From a virus, in the IMG/VR virus record IMGVR_UViG_3300044798_000353, positions 1 to 25,141 of that record: a stretch of 25,141 bases of DNA; one strand, written 5' to 3'. This document shows, piece after piece, positions 7,076 to 14,780 of this stretch (its first letter is position 1; every line of letters begins with the position of its first letter). Under the pieces are notes generated by a model. That model saw nothing but the letters and a program-made list of their open reading frames with translations, did no database searches and had not been told where the DNA came from. The position numbers and the translations under genes are program-made.

Positions 7076-8455
7076 ATGGAAAAAATGAGTAGAGTACAAG
7101 TTCAAGACTTCGCAACTTTTGAAGATGCCAAAGTAATCAGGGACGACGACCAATACTTAGTTGTCCATGCAGTATTAGCTTCAGAGATAGTTCAGCCCTA
7201 TAGAAATCAGCAAACAGGAAAAATTGAGCGGCACTATAAATCTGCTGATGAACTTGAAAAGGCAGTTTTCACATTCAGAGGAATCCCAATAAAAACATTG
7301 AGCCACCCCAAAGGCAGTTACATCGAAGACCGCTACGAAGTAAATGGACGTGTGGAAAATCCCACATTTAGAAAAGACCTCCTGGAACCAAAGACAAAGC
7401 GTCCTTGCAGGCGCGGCGTAGATGGCGACTTATGGTTCTATCGAGACAACGCACCCGAAGTTAAAGCGGGAACATACAAACCTATCACTGAAGAAATCGC
7501 AGCATCAATCAGAACTGGCACCTTGAAAGACAACAGTATCGGCTTCTCATGTTTCAATGATCCGACGCCTGGAGAGTGGCAAGGGCAACACTATGATATA
7601 GCGCAAACTCGAATTTATGCTAATCACTTGGCAGCTCCAATCGAGAAGGGTAGGTGTCCTTCGCCTTTATGCGGTATAAACGTGGATTCCGCAGATGAAC
7701 CATTGCAGGATATGTGGGAAGAAAATCCTGAAACTATCCGCAGCGGTCACGGCGACAAAAACAGTTTTGACCCTGACAGTTTCAGAACCATCGATATCAC
7801 TGTCGGAATACAAGCGGTTACTGGTTGCCCGAAAGGTCAATTTGCGGGTGGTAAATGCGCGGTTGGCACTCAAGTGCAGAGTTTTCTTTTTGACAAATCC
7901 AAGTTTGATATGGCACAGGCGAAAGCGTGGTTTGACAAGCACAAGCAAGACAGTGCAGAAAATATCATTGAAACGGAGAAGTGCCCAGTCTGCAAGAAAC
8001 TTAATGAGTTAGGCGCGTTGGAAGCGGGCAAGCGACTCATTAAAGTTTACAGCGTAGTCGACGCGCTACTCGCTCTCAGTGATGCACCGCCAACAGACAA
8101 GGAACTGCAGGCGGAACGCTCAAGCAAGTACGGAATCGCCATAAAGGAAGGCGGCAACGTCACTAAACCCACAGAGTACAGTAGCATCCCTGACAAAGAA
8201 TTCGCTGACCCAGTGAATTACCGTTACCCGATTGACGCATCTCATGTGGTTGCGGCTTGGGCGTACTGGAACCAACCTAAAAACCAAACCCAGTACAGCG
8301 CTGAAGAACAGAAGAAGATTACAAGCGAAATCAAAGCAGCCATGAAAGAGCATGGGCACGCAGTTGCAGATGCACAAGACGATGGTACTGACGATTCGGC
8401 TATGTTGATTAGTCGAGTGAACGCTTTAGTTAAAGAGCTTTCTCCGCTTTTCTAA
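7076..8455 (+). CDS. Prohead protease (DUF2213-like) with C-terminal DUF6582-like domain
   Basis: Residues about 1-205 resemble DUF2213 phage maturation proteases, which cleave scaffold and capsid N-termini. Visible candidates for catalytic or conserved residues are H77 in LSHPKG, S154 in NSIGFS, and H184 in YANHLAAPIEKGR. Residues about 251-306 contain two Cys pairs (C251/C261 and CPVC at 303-306) that may bind a metal. Residues about 347-428 (SSKYGIAIKEGG to AAMKEHG) match the DUF6582 pattern found in phage proteins. At 459 residues it is a multi-domain fusion, much longer than a bare protease. Start ATG 7076 has GGTGA at 7063-7067, eight bases upstream. It is followed by scaffold, decoration and capsid genes, as expected. 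Confidence 0.82.
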   Translation: MEKMSRVQVQDFATFEDAKVIRDDDQYLVVHAVLASEIVQPYRNQQTGKIERHYKSADELEKAVFTFRGIPIKTLSHPKGSYIEDRYEVNGRVENPTFRKDLLEPKTKRPCRRGVDGDLWFYRDNAPEVKAGTYKPITEEIAASIRTGTLKDNSIGFSCFNDPTPGEWQGQHYDIAQTRIYANHLAAPIEKGRCPSPLCGINVDSADEPLQDMWEENPETIRSGHGDKNSFDPDSFRTIDITVGIQAVTGCPKGQFAGGKCAVGTQVQSFLFDKSKFDMAQAKAWFDKHKQDSAENIIETEKCPVCKKLNELGALEAGKRLIKVYSVVDALLALSDAPPTDKELQAERSSKYGIAIKEGGNVTKPTEYSSIPDKEFADPVNYRYPIDASHVVAAWAYWNQPKNQTQYSAEEQKKITSEIKAAMKEHGHAVADAQDDGTDDSAMLISRVNALVKELSPLF

Positions 8456-8530
8456 ATTTTTCATATTCACCAAAAGTGATTCTCAGCGTCAGCGCAGAGA
8501 CTAAACCGCGCTGTTCACGCAACCGGAGCC

Positions 8531-8995
8531 GTGACTAAAGAAGGAAGGGACAAAATTAAACAAATTAGGAGAATGAAAAAACAAATGTCACAAATAGAAG
8601 ATAAAACCACAGTGCCAATCGAAAAATACCGAGAAGTTCTATCGCAATCCCAAATGAAAGACGCGAAAATACAGCACCTAGAAGAATCGCTTCATGACGC
8701 AGAATTCCTGTTAAACCGCATAAAAACTGAGAAAGACAGCATTGACAAAGCAGACCGAGAAGCAGCCATAGACCTTGTTGTTTCGCTTTCAAAAAGCAAA
8801 ATCACCAAGGAAAGCCTCAAAGACACAGACACAGAAACTATTAACCGTATGGCAGAGTTAGCAGTGACAATCACGCCGCCAAGCGCCATAAGTCTTATGC
8901 GACAAGCAGAAATAAATGCGCAAAAAGAGAAACCACCGGGAACAGTCGGATTCTTCAATTCTGAAAGCAAGAAATGGGAGGGTGGAATGCCATGA
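8531..8995 (+). CDS. Putative scaffold protein
   Basis: A 154-residue, highly charged, mostly helical protein with a coiled-coil stretch (about residues 25-75, e.g. IQHLEESLHDAEFLLNRIK) between protease and decoration/capsid genes, which is where scaffolds are encoded. Scaffolds direct capsid assembly and are removed by the protease. No sequence motif proves the role; position and composition are the evidence. The start is uncertain: GTG 8531 (GGAG only two bases away), ATG 8573 and ATG 8585 are all possible. Its TGA overlaps the ATG of the next gene (ATGA at 8992-8995). Confidence 0.65.
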   Translation: MTKEGRDKIKQIRRMKKQMSQIEDKTTVPIEKYREVLSQSQMKDAKIQHLEESLHDAEFLLNRIKTEKDSIDKADREAAIDLVVSLSKSKITKESLKDTDTETINRMAELAVTITPPSAISLMRQAEINAQKEKPPGTVGFFNSESKKWEGGMP

Positions 8996-9558
8996 CTACA
9001 CCAACAGTTTATGGTTCAGCAACCGCAGATGGCGGCTCAGGTCCTCAACCAACCAACGCAATCGTGGTCCAAGGCATACCACAAGTCCGTTATTTTAACG
9101 TCGAAACAGCCACTTACATGTATGCAGGCAGATTAGTCGCTAAAGGCACAACTGACCATGACGTAACAAACTGCGGCGCATCAGGAAAATGCATGGGAGT
9201 CGCAGGCTACGAACATTCCCCAAAGAAATATCGTCCAGCAACCAGAGCAACCATCTATCAGACCAGTGACCAAATAGCTGTGTTATCTGGCCCAGGCGTA
9301 GTTGTGATGATTCAGCTAGATGCAACAGCACAAACTATCATTACAGGCGATAAACTTGTTCCAGGAGCCACAGGTTACGCTACTAAAGCAACTGCCGCAA
9401 CCATCGGCACAGGTTCAGTAGCGGTCTTAAGCACAGGTGCAGAACCAACCATTCCAGGCTCAATTCCAACAGAAGGCTTACCCATCGCTGAAGCTATGGA
9501 ATCAGTGCAAGTTTACGACATCGCAGGCGCATGGATCATGGCTAAACTACTAATTTAG
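8992..9558 (+). CDS. Putative head decoration protein
   Basis: A 188-residue protein rich in Gly, Ala, Thr and Val, likely all-beta, placed immediately before the major capsid gene, the common place of capsid decoration (DUF2190-like) proteins that stabilise the filled head. Sequence such as NCGASGKCMGVAGYEHSPKKY and the long VVVMIQLDATAQTIITGDKLV region fit that group loosely. ATG 8992 is chosen because of a very strong ribosome binding site (GGGAGGGTG, 8976-8984), and it overlaps the scaffold stop by four bases. The six-base-pair gap to the capsid binding site indicates co-expression. Confidence 0.68.
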   Translation: MTTPTVYGSATADGGSGPQPTNAIVVQGIPQVRYFNVETATYMYAGRLVAKGTTDHDVTNCGASGKCMGVAGYEHSPKKYRPATRATIYQTSDQIAVLSGPGVVVMIQLDATAQTIITGDKLVPGATGYATKATAATIGTGSVAVLSTGAEPTIPGSIPTEGLPIAEAMESVQVYDIAGAWIMAKLLI

Positions 9559-9569
9559 GAGACTTGACT

Positions 9570-10463
9570 ATGAAACCTTTAAGATTTGTTGGAAGAGACG
9601 AACCATTGCAGGCAGAGCAAGGCGCGTACGTGCTTCCAAGCATGTTAGCTATTGCGAGACGCGAATTCATTGGTAGAAAACTATTCGGCACAGCAGTTCA
9701 ATTCATCCCTGAAACAATGCAAACCTACAGTTACGATAAATTGACCGAAGTCAGCAATGCACGTATCGACCCTAAGTACCCTGGCGCTGAAAGCCTTGAC
9801 CTAATCAGTGCTGGACGTACAAGCGTAAACATCCCAACCCTGCACAAAGAAACCGTTATCATGAAAGCAGACTTAGATGCAAGCCGTACCAGCGGAGCGC
9901 CATTAGATACGTCCACGATTGATTCGTTGACGTATAGAGTGGGGTTACTTGAAGACAAAATGCTGCTACAGGGAACAGCTACAACTGATGGCGTCGCAAT
10001 TAACGGCCTCTACAATGAAGCAGTCGCAAACGGAAATAAAGACACAACCGACTATGACTGGGCAACGCCCGCAACCATCATCACAAGCATAAACGCAGCT
10101 ATAGCGCTAATGAAAGCAGACCACATAAACGGACCCTACGACTTAACCATTGAAGCTGAAGCTGCAGGATACCTGTCTATACTAACCAATAGTGGAGCAG
10201 GCCCTGGCACGTATGGCGAGTGGGTTCAAAAACGCATTGGCGGACAAATATATGAAACTGAAGTTCTAACAGTGGGTACAGCGTTGCTTTCTAAAGCAAA
10301 CAACGTGGGCGCATTCAAGTATGTCATTGCTGAAGACCTACGCGTTAAAACTGAACTGCAGAGCGTGCGTGAAGGCGAAGGCCTGTTTGCTAAAGTTTAC
10401 ATACGTGGTTTGCCTGTGGTTTACGACCCGAATGCATTATGTGCTATAACTAACATAAGTTAA
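9570..10463 (+). CDS. Major capsid protein, HK97 fold, encapsulin-like
   Basis: The 297-residue shell protein. Its sequence pattern resembles encapsulins (Linocin_M18 family) more than the lambda or HK97 capsids: an A-domain segment with SLTYRVGLLEDKMLLQG (119-135) then INGLYN (145-150), a GPYDLTIEAEAAGYLSIL stretch (188-205), the conserved segment with IAEDLRVKTE (253-262), and a terminal VVYDPNALCAI (283-293). There is no 100-residue delta domain at the N-terminus, consistent with a separate scaffold gene. ATG 9570 has GGAG (9558-9561) eight bases upstream; the longer TTG start at 9564 is less well placed. A T-tract follows the gene, as expected for a highly expressed transcript end. Confidence 0.88.
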   Translation: MKPLRFVGRDEPLQAEQGAYVLPSMLAIARREFIGRKLFGTAVQFIPETMQTYSYDKLTEVSNARIDPKYPGAESLDLISAGRTSVNIPTLHKETVIMKADLDASRTSGAPLDTSTIDSLTYRVGLLEDKMLLQGTATTDGVAINGLYNEAVANGNKDTTDYDWATPATIITSINAAIALMKADHINGPYDLTIEAEAAGYLSILTNSGAGPGTYGEWVQKRIGGQIYETEVLTVGTALLSKANNVGAFKYVIAEDLRVKTELQSVREGEGLFAKVYIRGLPVVYDPNALCAITNIS

Positions 10464-10481
10464 GAAGCACAAAATCCTTCC

Positions 10482-10495
10482 TTTTTTCTTTTTTT
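10482..10495 (+). terminator. T-tract terminator after the capsid gene
   Basis: Two T runs (six and seven T, split by one C) follow the capsid stop by about 20 bases. Archaeal RNA polymerase terminates at such T-rich stretches without a hairpin. This probably allows high capsid expression relative to downstream genes. Confidence 0.6.
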
Positions 10496-10511
10496 GTTTA
10501 AGGTAATAACT

Positions 10512-10994
10512 TTGAAGCTTAATCTCGGATGCAACAGCATCTACCTCGGCGACTACGTGAATGTTGAGGTTAACCCCGAGTTTAAAGCTGACGTTTACCA
10601 TGACTTAAGAGAACCTTTGCCTTTCCCGTCGGAGTGTGCAGAGGAAGTTTTGTTAAGCCACGTACTTGAACATCTCTATTACAGCGACGGCGCAAAATTA
10701 ATCAGTGAAATCCACCGCGTATTAAAAACGGGCGGGCTGCTACGTGTTAACGTTCCGAATATGCTTTGGATTGCGCAACTTATCTTAACTGTTGAAGATC
10801 ACCCGCTTGAAAAAACAAGCCCTTTCACATTGATGTATGGCATGACTAACGCTTATGGAGCTCAAGACCAGAGTATCTGGCAAACTCACCGCAGCGGCTA
10901 CACGCCGAAACTGCTCCGAGAAAAACTGTCTCAGTTCTCAAAGTATGAGGAGGAATATGTGTACCACGAAATAAGAGCAAAAGCTTGGAAATAG
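10512..10994 (+). CDS. SAM-dependent methyltransferase (class I)
   Basis: A 160-residue Rossmann-fold methyltransferase. Motif I is LNLGCNSIYLGDYVNVEVNP (residues 3-22), with the acid ending strand 2 apparently replaced (VNVEVN, where VNVD is usual). The later LSHVLEHL and VLKTGGLLRVNVPN are typical of the Methyltransf_11 group. The target is unknown. TTG 10512 is chosen because AGGT (10501-10504) lies seven bases upstream. Its stop overlaps the start of the glycosyltransferase gene by ten bases, so they are coupled. Lying between capsid and neck genes, it is not a standard morphogenesis gene and probably modifies virion proteins, glycans, or host targets. Confidence 0.8.
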   Translation: MKLNLGCNSIYLGDYVNVEVNPEFKADVYHDLREPLPFPSECAEEVLLSHVLEHLYYSDGAKLISEIHRVLKTGGLLRVNVPNMLWIAQLILTVEDHPLEKTSPFTLMYGMTNAYGAQDQSIWQTHRSGYTPKLLREKLSQFSKYEEEYVYHEIRAKAWK

Positions 10995-11659
10995 AATCTG
11001 CAAACCCAAAGATAATTGAAGTTCCAGTTACTCCTAAAATTAAGGTTCTGGTAGCTGTACCTGCAACTGCCACGGAACATTTGCCTTTCCAAAAGGAAAT
11101 TTTAGAAGCGATAGACGCGAATTTAAAGGATGTTCCGCATGACCTCTTTGTTGGTGAAGCTAACAACGACGGTTGGGGCTTCGTTGTTGACGCATGGAAC
11201 CAAATTGCTGACCGAGTAGTTGCGGAAAAATATGACTACGTGTGGATTATCGAGTCAGACGTGGTTCCGCCAGAAAACGCTTTTAATCATCTTTTAAGCC
11301 AAAGCGCTGACGTCGCGGCGGCAGTTGTTCCCGTCCACGAATACGCTGACCCCGTTTTGCAGAAAGCCCTAAAAGATGTGGTTTGCGTCTCAACATTTGA
11401 AAATGCGGATACGTTAGCGCAGATTAACTTGCATATGCAAGACGTAGAAAACAAGGTTCTATGGACATCTACTAATCCGCTATTATTTACGGGTACAGGA
11501 TGCATCCTCATTAAACGCGCCGTTTTTGAAAGCGGTATCCGATTCATCCTTGATTTATCTCATGCCAGTCACGATGTGTTTTTTTGGCGTGACATCGTTA
11601 AGAAAGGTTTTCTCGGTGCAGTTGACGGCTTCGTGATATGTAAGCATTTTGGAAGTTGA
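10985..11659 (+). CDS. GT-A type glycosyltransferase-like protein
   Basis: A 224-residue protein with a nucleotide-sugar-binding layout: strand KVLVAVPATATEHL (20-33), a helix with GWGFVVDAWNQIADRVV (63-79), then YDYVWIIESDVVPP (83-96) in which ESD (90-92) takes the place of the metal-binding DxD motif. The later GCILIKRAVFE and HDVFFWRDIVKKGF give the usual acceptor-side elements. It probably transfers a sugar to a virion or host component; the acceptor is unknown. No membrane segment or signal peptide is seen. TTG 10985 overlaps the methyltransferase stop. Presence with the methyltransferase suggests a joint modification pathway. Confidence 0.75.
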   Translation: MEIESANPKIIEVPVTPKIKVLVAVPATATEHLPFQKEILEAIDANLKDVPHDLFVGEANNDGWGFVVDAWNQIADRVVAEKYDYVWIIESDVVPPENAFNHLLSQSADVAAAVVPVHEYADPVLQKALKDVVCVSTFENADTLAQINLHMQDVENKVLWTSTNPLLFTGTGCILIKRAVFESGIRFILDLSHASHDVFFWRDIVKKGFLGAVDGFVICKHFGS

Positions 11660-11671
11660 AAGTGATTACAG

Positions 11672-11917
11672 ATGCCTTATTCTGGCAAATGCGTTCGTTG
11701 CTGGTACTGCTGCATTACCACACGACCGGATATAAATTGGGAAAGGTTCTACTTGGATTTTGAATTACCGCTCCATTGGATAAAGTTAATGATGGAGAAC
11801 CCAACTGTTCACATGTGCCCGTTTCTAAGCGTGGATGACGATGGAAAACCAGCTTGCTTAATTTACGAGGATCGCCCGCGAATGTGTGTGGCGACGGTTT
11901 GTAAATGGATGCGATAG
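11672..11917 (+). CDS. CxxCxxCC (YkgJ-like) metal-cluster protein
   Basis: An 81-residue protein with C7-x2-C10-x2-C13-C14, then C49 (CPFL), C62-L-I-Y-x-D-R-P-x-x-C72 and C77, the pattern of the CxxCxxCC zinc- or iron-chelating domain (PF03692). This domain is also present in FliB-type flagellin lysine methylases, which suggests, without proof, a part in protein modification. The start ATG 11672 has a weak GTGATTA upstream. It follows the glycosyltransferase by 12 bases, so the three genes (10512-11917) form one insert between capsid and neck genes. Confidence 0.78.
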   Translation: MPYSGKCVRCWYCCITTRPDINWERFYLDFELPLHWIKLMMENPTVHMCPFLSVDDDGKPACLIYEDRPRMCVATVCKWMR

Positions 11918-11953
11918 ATTTGAACAATTACAAAAGTTTAGGATTATAGAAGG

Positions 11954-12295
11954 TTGAAAAACTTGTCGTATGGTGACGCAGCAACAATAAAAATTATTCT
12001 TGAGATTCCTACGGCAGAAACCAAATACGCCGCGGAAATCGCATCGTGCATCACAAGCGCGGACGCTTTAGTGGATGGAAAACTCAGCAAAATAGGCTTA
12101 ACCGTGCCAAGCGCTACTCCGCAAAACGTCATTGACGCCGCTGATTACTATTGCGCTTGGGTTTTCCGCCACAGACGCGACCCCACAGGAGCCGAAGCCT
12201 TCTGGTCTGAAGCCGAAAAATTCTTGAACGCTTACATCGAAAGCACACAGACTTCTAAGGATTTGCCAATCGCACTAGGACAAGACACATCTTAG
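11954..12295 (+). CDS. Head-tail connector (gp6-like)
   Basis: A 113-residue, mainly helical protein at the first neck position. The pattern with an N-terminal ATIKIILEIP, a central SADALVDGKL and AADYYCAWVFRHRRDP resembles head-tail connector proteins of the gp6 type, which dock under the portal. The start is TTG 11954 or TTG 11963; an AGAAGGTTGA element (11948-11957) would suit 11963. It precedes tail-completion genes in the usual order. I rely on size and position more than on sequence. Confidence 0.65.
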   Translation: MKNLSYGDAATIKIILEIPTAETKYAAEIASCITSADALVDGKLSKIGLTVPSATPQNVIDAADYYCAWVFRHRRDPTGAEAFWSEAEKFLNAYIESTQTSKDLPIALGQDTS

Positions 12296-12311
12296 GAGGT
12301 AGCGAAGTTAA

Positions 12312-12830
12312 ATGGGCTTTCTAACTAAATATCAAGCTGTGTTCACAGCAATTAAAGCGATTCTTGAGTATGTGCCTGCTGTGCCCATGGTGCCTGCGGT
12401 TCCTGCTCACGATGGAATTCCCGAGGTTCCTGCAGTGCCAGCCGTACCAGCGTCAGGCGTGGCCTCATTGAAAACAGTTATTTTAGGCGAACAATTCACG
12501 CTTGGCGATTTGCCGAAAGCAATCATCAACCCTGAGGAAGCACCGATAAATCAAGCAACGCAGGGCTGCACCTTGGGCGTGAAAATCAACTTCAGCGTCA
12601 TCCTCGTAATCAGAGATTACACGCCATCCGACTGGTTTGTGGACATTATCCCAGTTATGGCCGACGTCGTCGACGCAATACTGGCTGACAGATCATTAGG
12701 CGGCACAGTTATGGATGTTACGCCAACAGGATTCTACCCGGGCGAGATCCATTTCAAAGAACAGGAAAAAGACCGACTGCTCTACGGCGGCCAAGTTTCC
12801 TTTACCGCTGACTTACTTTATACGCCTTAA
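12312..12830 (+). CDS. Neck or tail-terminator-like protein with VPAVP linker
   Basis: A 172-residue protein. Residues about 21-47 are a Pro-Val-Ala repeat (VPAVP, VPMVP, VPEVPAVPAVP), probably an extended linker. The C-terminal two thirds is a likely alpha-beta domain ending in DAILADRSLGGTVMDVTP and LLYGGQVSFTADLLYTP, like tail-terminator or minor tail proteins of the gpU type. It could equally be a head-closure protein. GGAGGT (12295-12300) lies eleven bases before ATG 12312. Confidence 0.55.
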   Translation: MGFLTKYQAVFTAIKAILEYVPAVPMVPAVPAHDGIPEVPAVPAVPASGVASLKTVILGEQFTLGDLPKAIINPEEAPINQATQGCTLGVKINFSVILVIRDYTPSDWFVDIIPVMADVVDAILADRSLGGTVMDVTPTGFYPGEIHFKEQEKDRLLYGGQVSFTADLLYTP

Positions 12831-12846
12831 CGCGTGGGGTGGCTAT

Positions 12847-13299
12847 GTGCAACTTTCTGTAACTGTCGCCCGCAGAGGCATAAACTTGAAGCTTTTAGCG
12901 GACAGGTTCGGCAGCGACATCATTCAGCCGATTGTTGAGGCGACGGCGGACTTCGCTTTTAACCAGATGTACGGTAACGCTCCTTGGCGCACGGGTTATC
13001 TGGCTATGAGCATTGTGAAGCAGGTTAGTGAGGGCTCAGCGTCGATTAAGCCTTTGGCGCCATACGCGATTTACGTTGAAAAAGGCACGCGTCCACATGA
13101 GATTTATCCTGTTAATGCGCGTTGCCTCGCGTTTGCGTCTGGCATGCTGGGCGGAATGGTTTTCACGATGCACGTGCATCATCCTGGGACCCAGCCGAAC
13201 CCGTTTGTGCAGACAACGGCGGTTGAAACAAGAGACGAGTCAGGAAGGATTGCGTTGCGGGTTCTGGATGAAGTTATGGGGAACGCTACGGAAGGCTGA
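12847..13299 (+). CDS. HK97 gp10-like tail completion protein
   Basis: A 150-residue protein with the characteristic layout of HK97-gp10-like proteins: APWRTGYLAMSI (about residues 39-50), LAPYAIYVEKGTRPHEI (67-83), and a C-terminal GTQPNPFVQTTAVE. It joins tail and head. GTG 12847 is chosen because GGGGTGG (12836-12842) lies upstream; the open frame extends 44 codons further upstream in the previous gene without a start signal. It is followed by a gene of unknown role and the tail tube gene. Confidence 0.8.
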   Translation: MQLSVTVARRGINLKLLADRFGSDIIQPIVEATADFAFNQMYGNAPWRTGYLAMSIVKQVSEGSASIKPLAPYAIYVEKGTRPHEIYPVNARCLAFASGMLGGMVFTMHVHHPGTQPNPFVQTTAVETRDESGRIALRVLDEVMGNATEG

Positions 13300-13302
13300 T
13301 AA

Positions 13303-13824
13303 ATGGATAAGTGGTTGCGGCTTCATTTGGTTAAGCGTTTCGTGAACTTGGCTGTGCGCGTTTTAAACCGCATGATTCCACGTACAGAACCGACGCAACC
13401 GCAGACGAAGGCGCTCGCTGAAATTTACAAGAATATGTATAAGGCCTTCAGTGTTGAAACTTACTGCGGCACATTCGACGATGTACCTGGACAAAAAATC
13501 GCCTTATTGAAGGACCGTAATTTTCTGCATGTTTTAGAGTTCAGTGAGAAACTGCTCACGTATCTTGGTGAGATGGATCGTTATTACAGAAGTTGGCTTG
13601 GGCTTGCGTTGCTGTTGGCAAATGATAAGGTGCAAGCTGAGTTAAGCACTCTTGATTATGAGGAAACGATGGCGAGCATTTACCGCCAGTGGCAAGTGCC
13701 TTTGAAAGATGGCGTGCCAATCGATCTTTTCGACGAGTACCGGCGAGACTTCCTTAACGTCGATTTTGCGGGCACGGTTTGGAGTAAGACTCAATTCAAA
13801 TTCGGAAAGAAACTCTTCAAGTAA
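13303..13824 (+). CDS. Hypothetical tail-region protein
   Basis: A 173-residue, probably all-helical protein that I do not recognise. The N-terminus is basic (WLRLHLVKRFVNLAVRVLNRM), the rest rich in aromatic and acidic residues. It starts at ATG 13303, three bases after the previous stop, with GGAAGG about eight bases upstream. Its place between a gp10-like protein and the tail tube protein is that of a tail terminator or tail-completion factor in many siphoviruses, but the helical make-up is unusual for the former. Confidence 0.55.
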   Translation: MDKWLRLHLVKRFVNLAVRVLNRMIPRTEPTQPQTKALAEIYKNMYKAFSVETYCGTFDDVPGQKIALLKDRNFLHVLEFSEKLLTYLGEMDRYYRSWLGLALLLANDKVQAELSTLDYEETMASIYRQWQVPLKDGVPIDLFDEYRRDFLNVDFAGTVWSKTQFKFGKKLFK

Positions 13825-13850
13825 TCAACTTTAATAGAGGTGAAAGAAAC

Positions 13851-14252
13851 ATGACAGATAACACTGTACCAGTCATCGGTCGTTTAGCAGTCATCAAGCA
13901 GGGAAGCGTAACTATAGGCAGCACCACGGACATGAGCTGCGACATTACCGCTGATCTTATCAAGGAGTACACGATGTCCGGTCAGACTCCAGCGCTTCTA
14001 GCTCAAGGCAATCAAACTTTCAAAGTCGCATGCTCAAAACTGTTCATTGATGGCGTATACGCAAGTTTGATTTTGGCAGGCACCCCTGTAACGGTCATAA
14101 TTTACCCGACAGGCACAACTCCAACGGGACACACGATATACACAATAGGCAACGTGGTTTTCTCAAAGTACACTTTCAAAGCAACTCAGAAAGGCGCTGT
14201 ACTCGAAGATGTCGCAGGCGAAGGCAACACATTCACAGTCGGAACAGCCTAA
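13851..14252 (+). CDS. Major tail tube protein
   Basis: A 133-residue beta-rich protein with many Thr, Gly and Val and repeated strand-like segments (IGRLAVIKQGSVTIG; VTVIIYPTGTTPTGHTIYTIG; VFSKYTFKATQKGAVLEDV). It is directly upstream of the tail assembly chaperone and tape measure genes, so it most likely forms the tail tube. A very good ribosome binding site (GAGGTGAAA, 13837-13845) precedes ATG 13851. A T-tract follows, as after the capsid gene, matching high expression. No sheath gene is present. Confidence 0.8.
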   Translation: MTDNTVPVIGRLAVIKQGSVTIGSTTDMSCDITADLIKEYTMSGQTPALLAQGNQTFKVACSKLFIDGVYASLILAGTPVTVIIYPTGTTPTGHTIYTIGNVVFSKYTFKATQKGAVLEDVAGEGNTFTVGTA

Positions 14253-14260
14253 ACTAACCT

Positions 14261-14281
14261 TTTTTTCCCTTTGTTTTTTTC
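14261..14281 (+). terminator. T-tract terminator after the tail tube gene
   Basis: Two seven-T runs with CCC-TTT-G between them follow the tail tube stop by about eight bases. It probably reduces transcription into the chaperone and tape measure genes. Confidence 0.6.
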
Positions 14282-14333
14282 CAGTTTTTCAAGTAAACAA
14301 TAAAGTAATTTGCTCTTTGAGAGGTGATTGAAT

Positions 14334-14780
14334 TTGAGTGAAACACAAGAAGAAGTCGACTGGAATAAAGTCACTGAAATGCAGGATGCACTTAACGAGT
14401 ACACAGAGGAAAAGCTTAAGCGAGCAATGGTTTTCGACCCGAAAGACATCGTGCGCAAAGCCAAGCAAATTAACGAAGTCTACATCGAGGACTTAGGAAC
14501 TGTACGTTACGTCTACTTAAGTTACGCTGACCTCAACGCGATAGGCGAAAAGCCAATGAGTGACCGCGAGCGAAGTGTGCAAATCCTCCTCAAGCAGCTT
14601 GCTCCAGCGAACCCTGGTCTTACAGCGGATGACATTTGCGCGATGCCGTATGAGGTGGTTGTGAAGTTGCTAGTGAAGCTGCAGGGGGAAGGCAGTTTTT
14701 TTCCCAAGAAACCCGCGCAGGCACCGAAGACCTCGCCGACTGGGTCGGAGTCAGCGTTGAAGCCCAAAACTTCGGTTTGA
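14334..14780 (+). CDS. Tail assembly chaperone, short form
   Basis: The zero-frame product of the chaperone locus, 148 residues, helical, with a Pro/Lys/Ser-rich end (KKPAQAPKTSPTGSE). It is placed between tail tube and tape measure genes, where two-form chaperones (G and GT in lambda) guide tape measure and tube assembly. TTG 14334 is chosen because GAGGTGAT (14321-14328) lies five bases upstream. The last 26 codons after the seven-T run at 14696-14702 are of low complexity and look like the short form's tail, while the other frame there looks like real protein. Confidence 0.82.
   Translation: MSETQEEVDWNKVTEMQDALNEYTEEKLKRAMVFDPKDIVRKAKQINEVYIEDLGTVRYVYLSYADLNAIGEKPMSDRERSVQILLKQLAPANPGLTADDICAMPYEVVVKLLVKLQGEGSFFPKKPAQAPKTSPTGSESALKPKTSV

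Noticed and set aside
8974-8991. Longer start (ATG 8974) for the decoration protein
   Set aside because: It would place the strong ribosome binding site (8976-8984) inside the coding sequence; ATG 8992 is seven bases behind it and overlaps the previous stop in the usual ATGA form.
12715-12846. Upstream extension of the gp10-like gene
   Set aside because: The extra residues overlap the preceding gene in another frame, are of odd composition, and GTG 12847 has a ribosome binding site.
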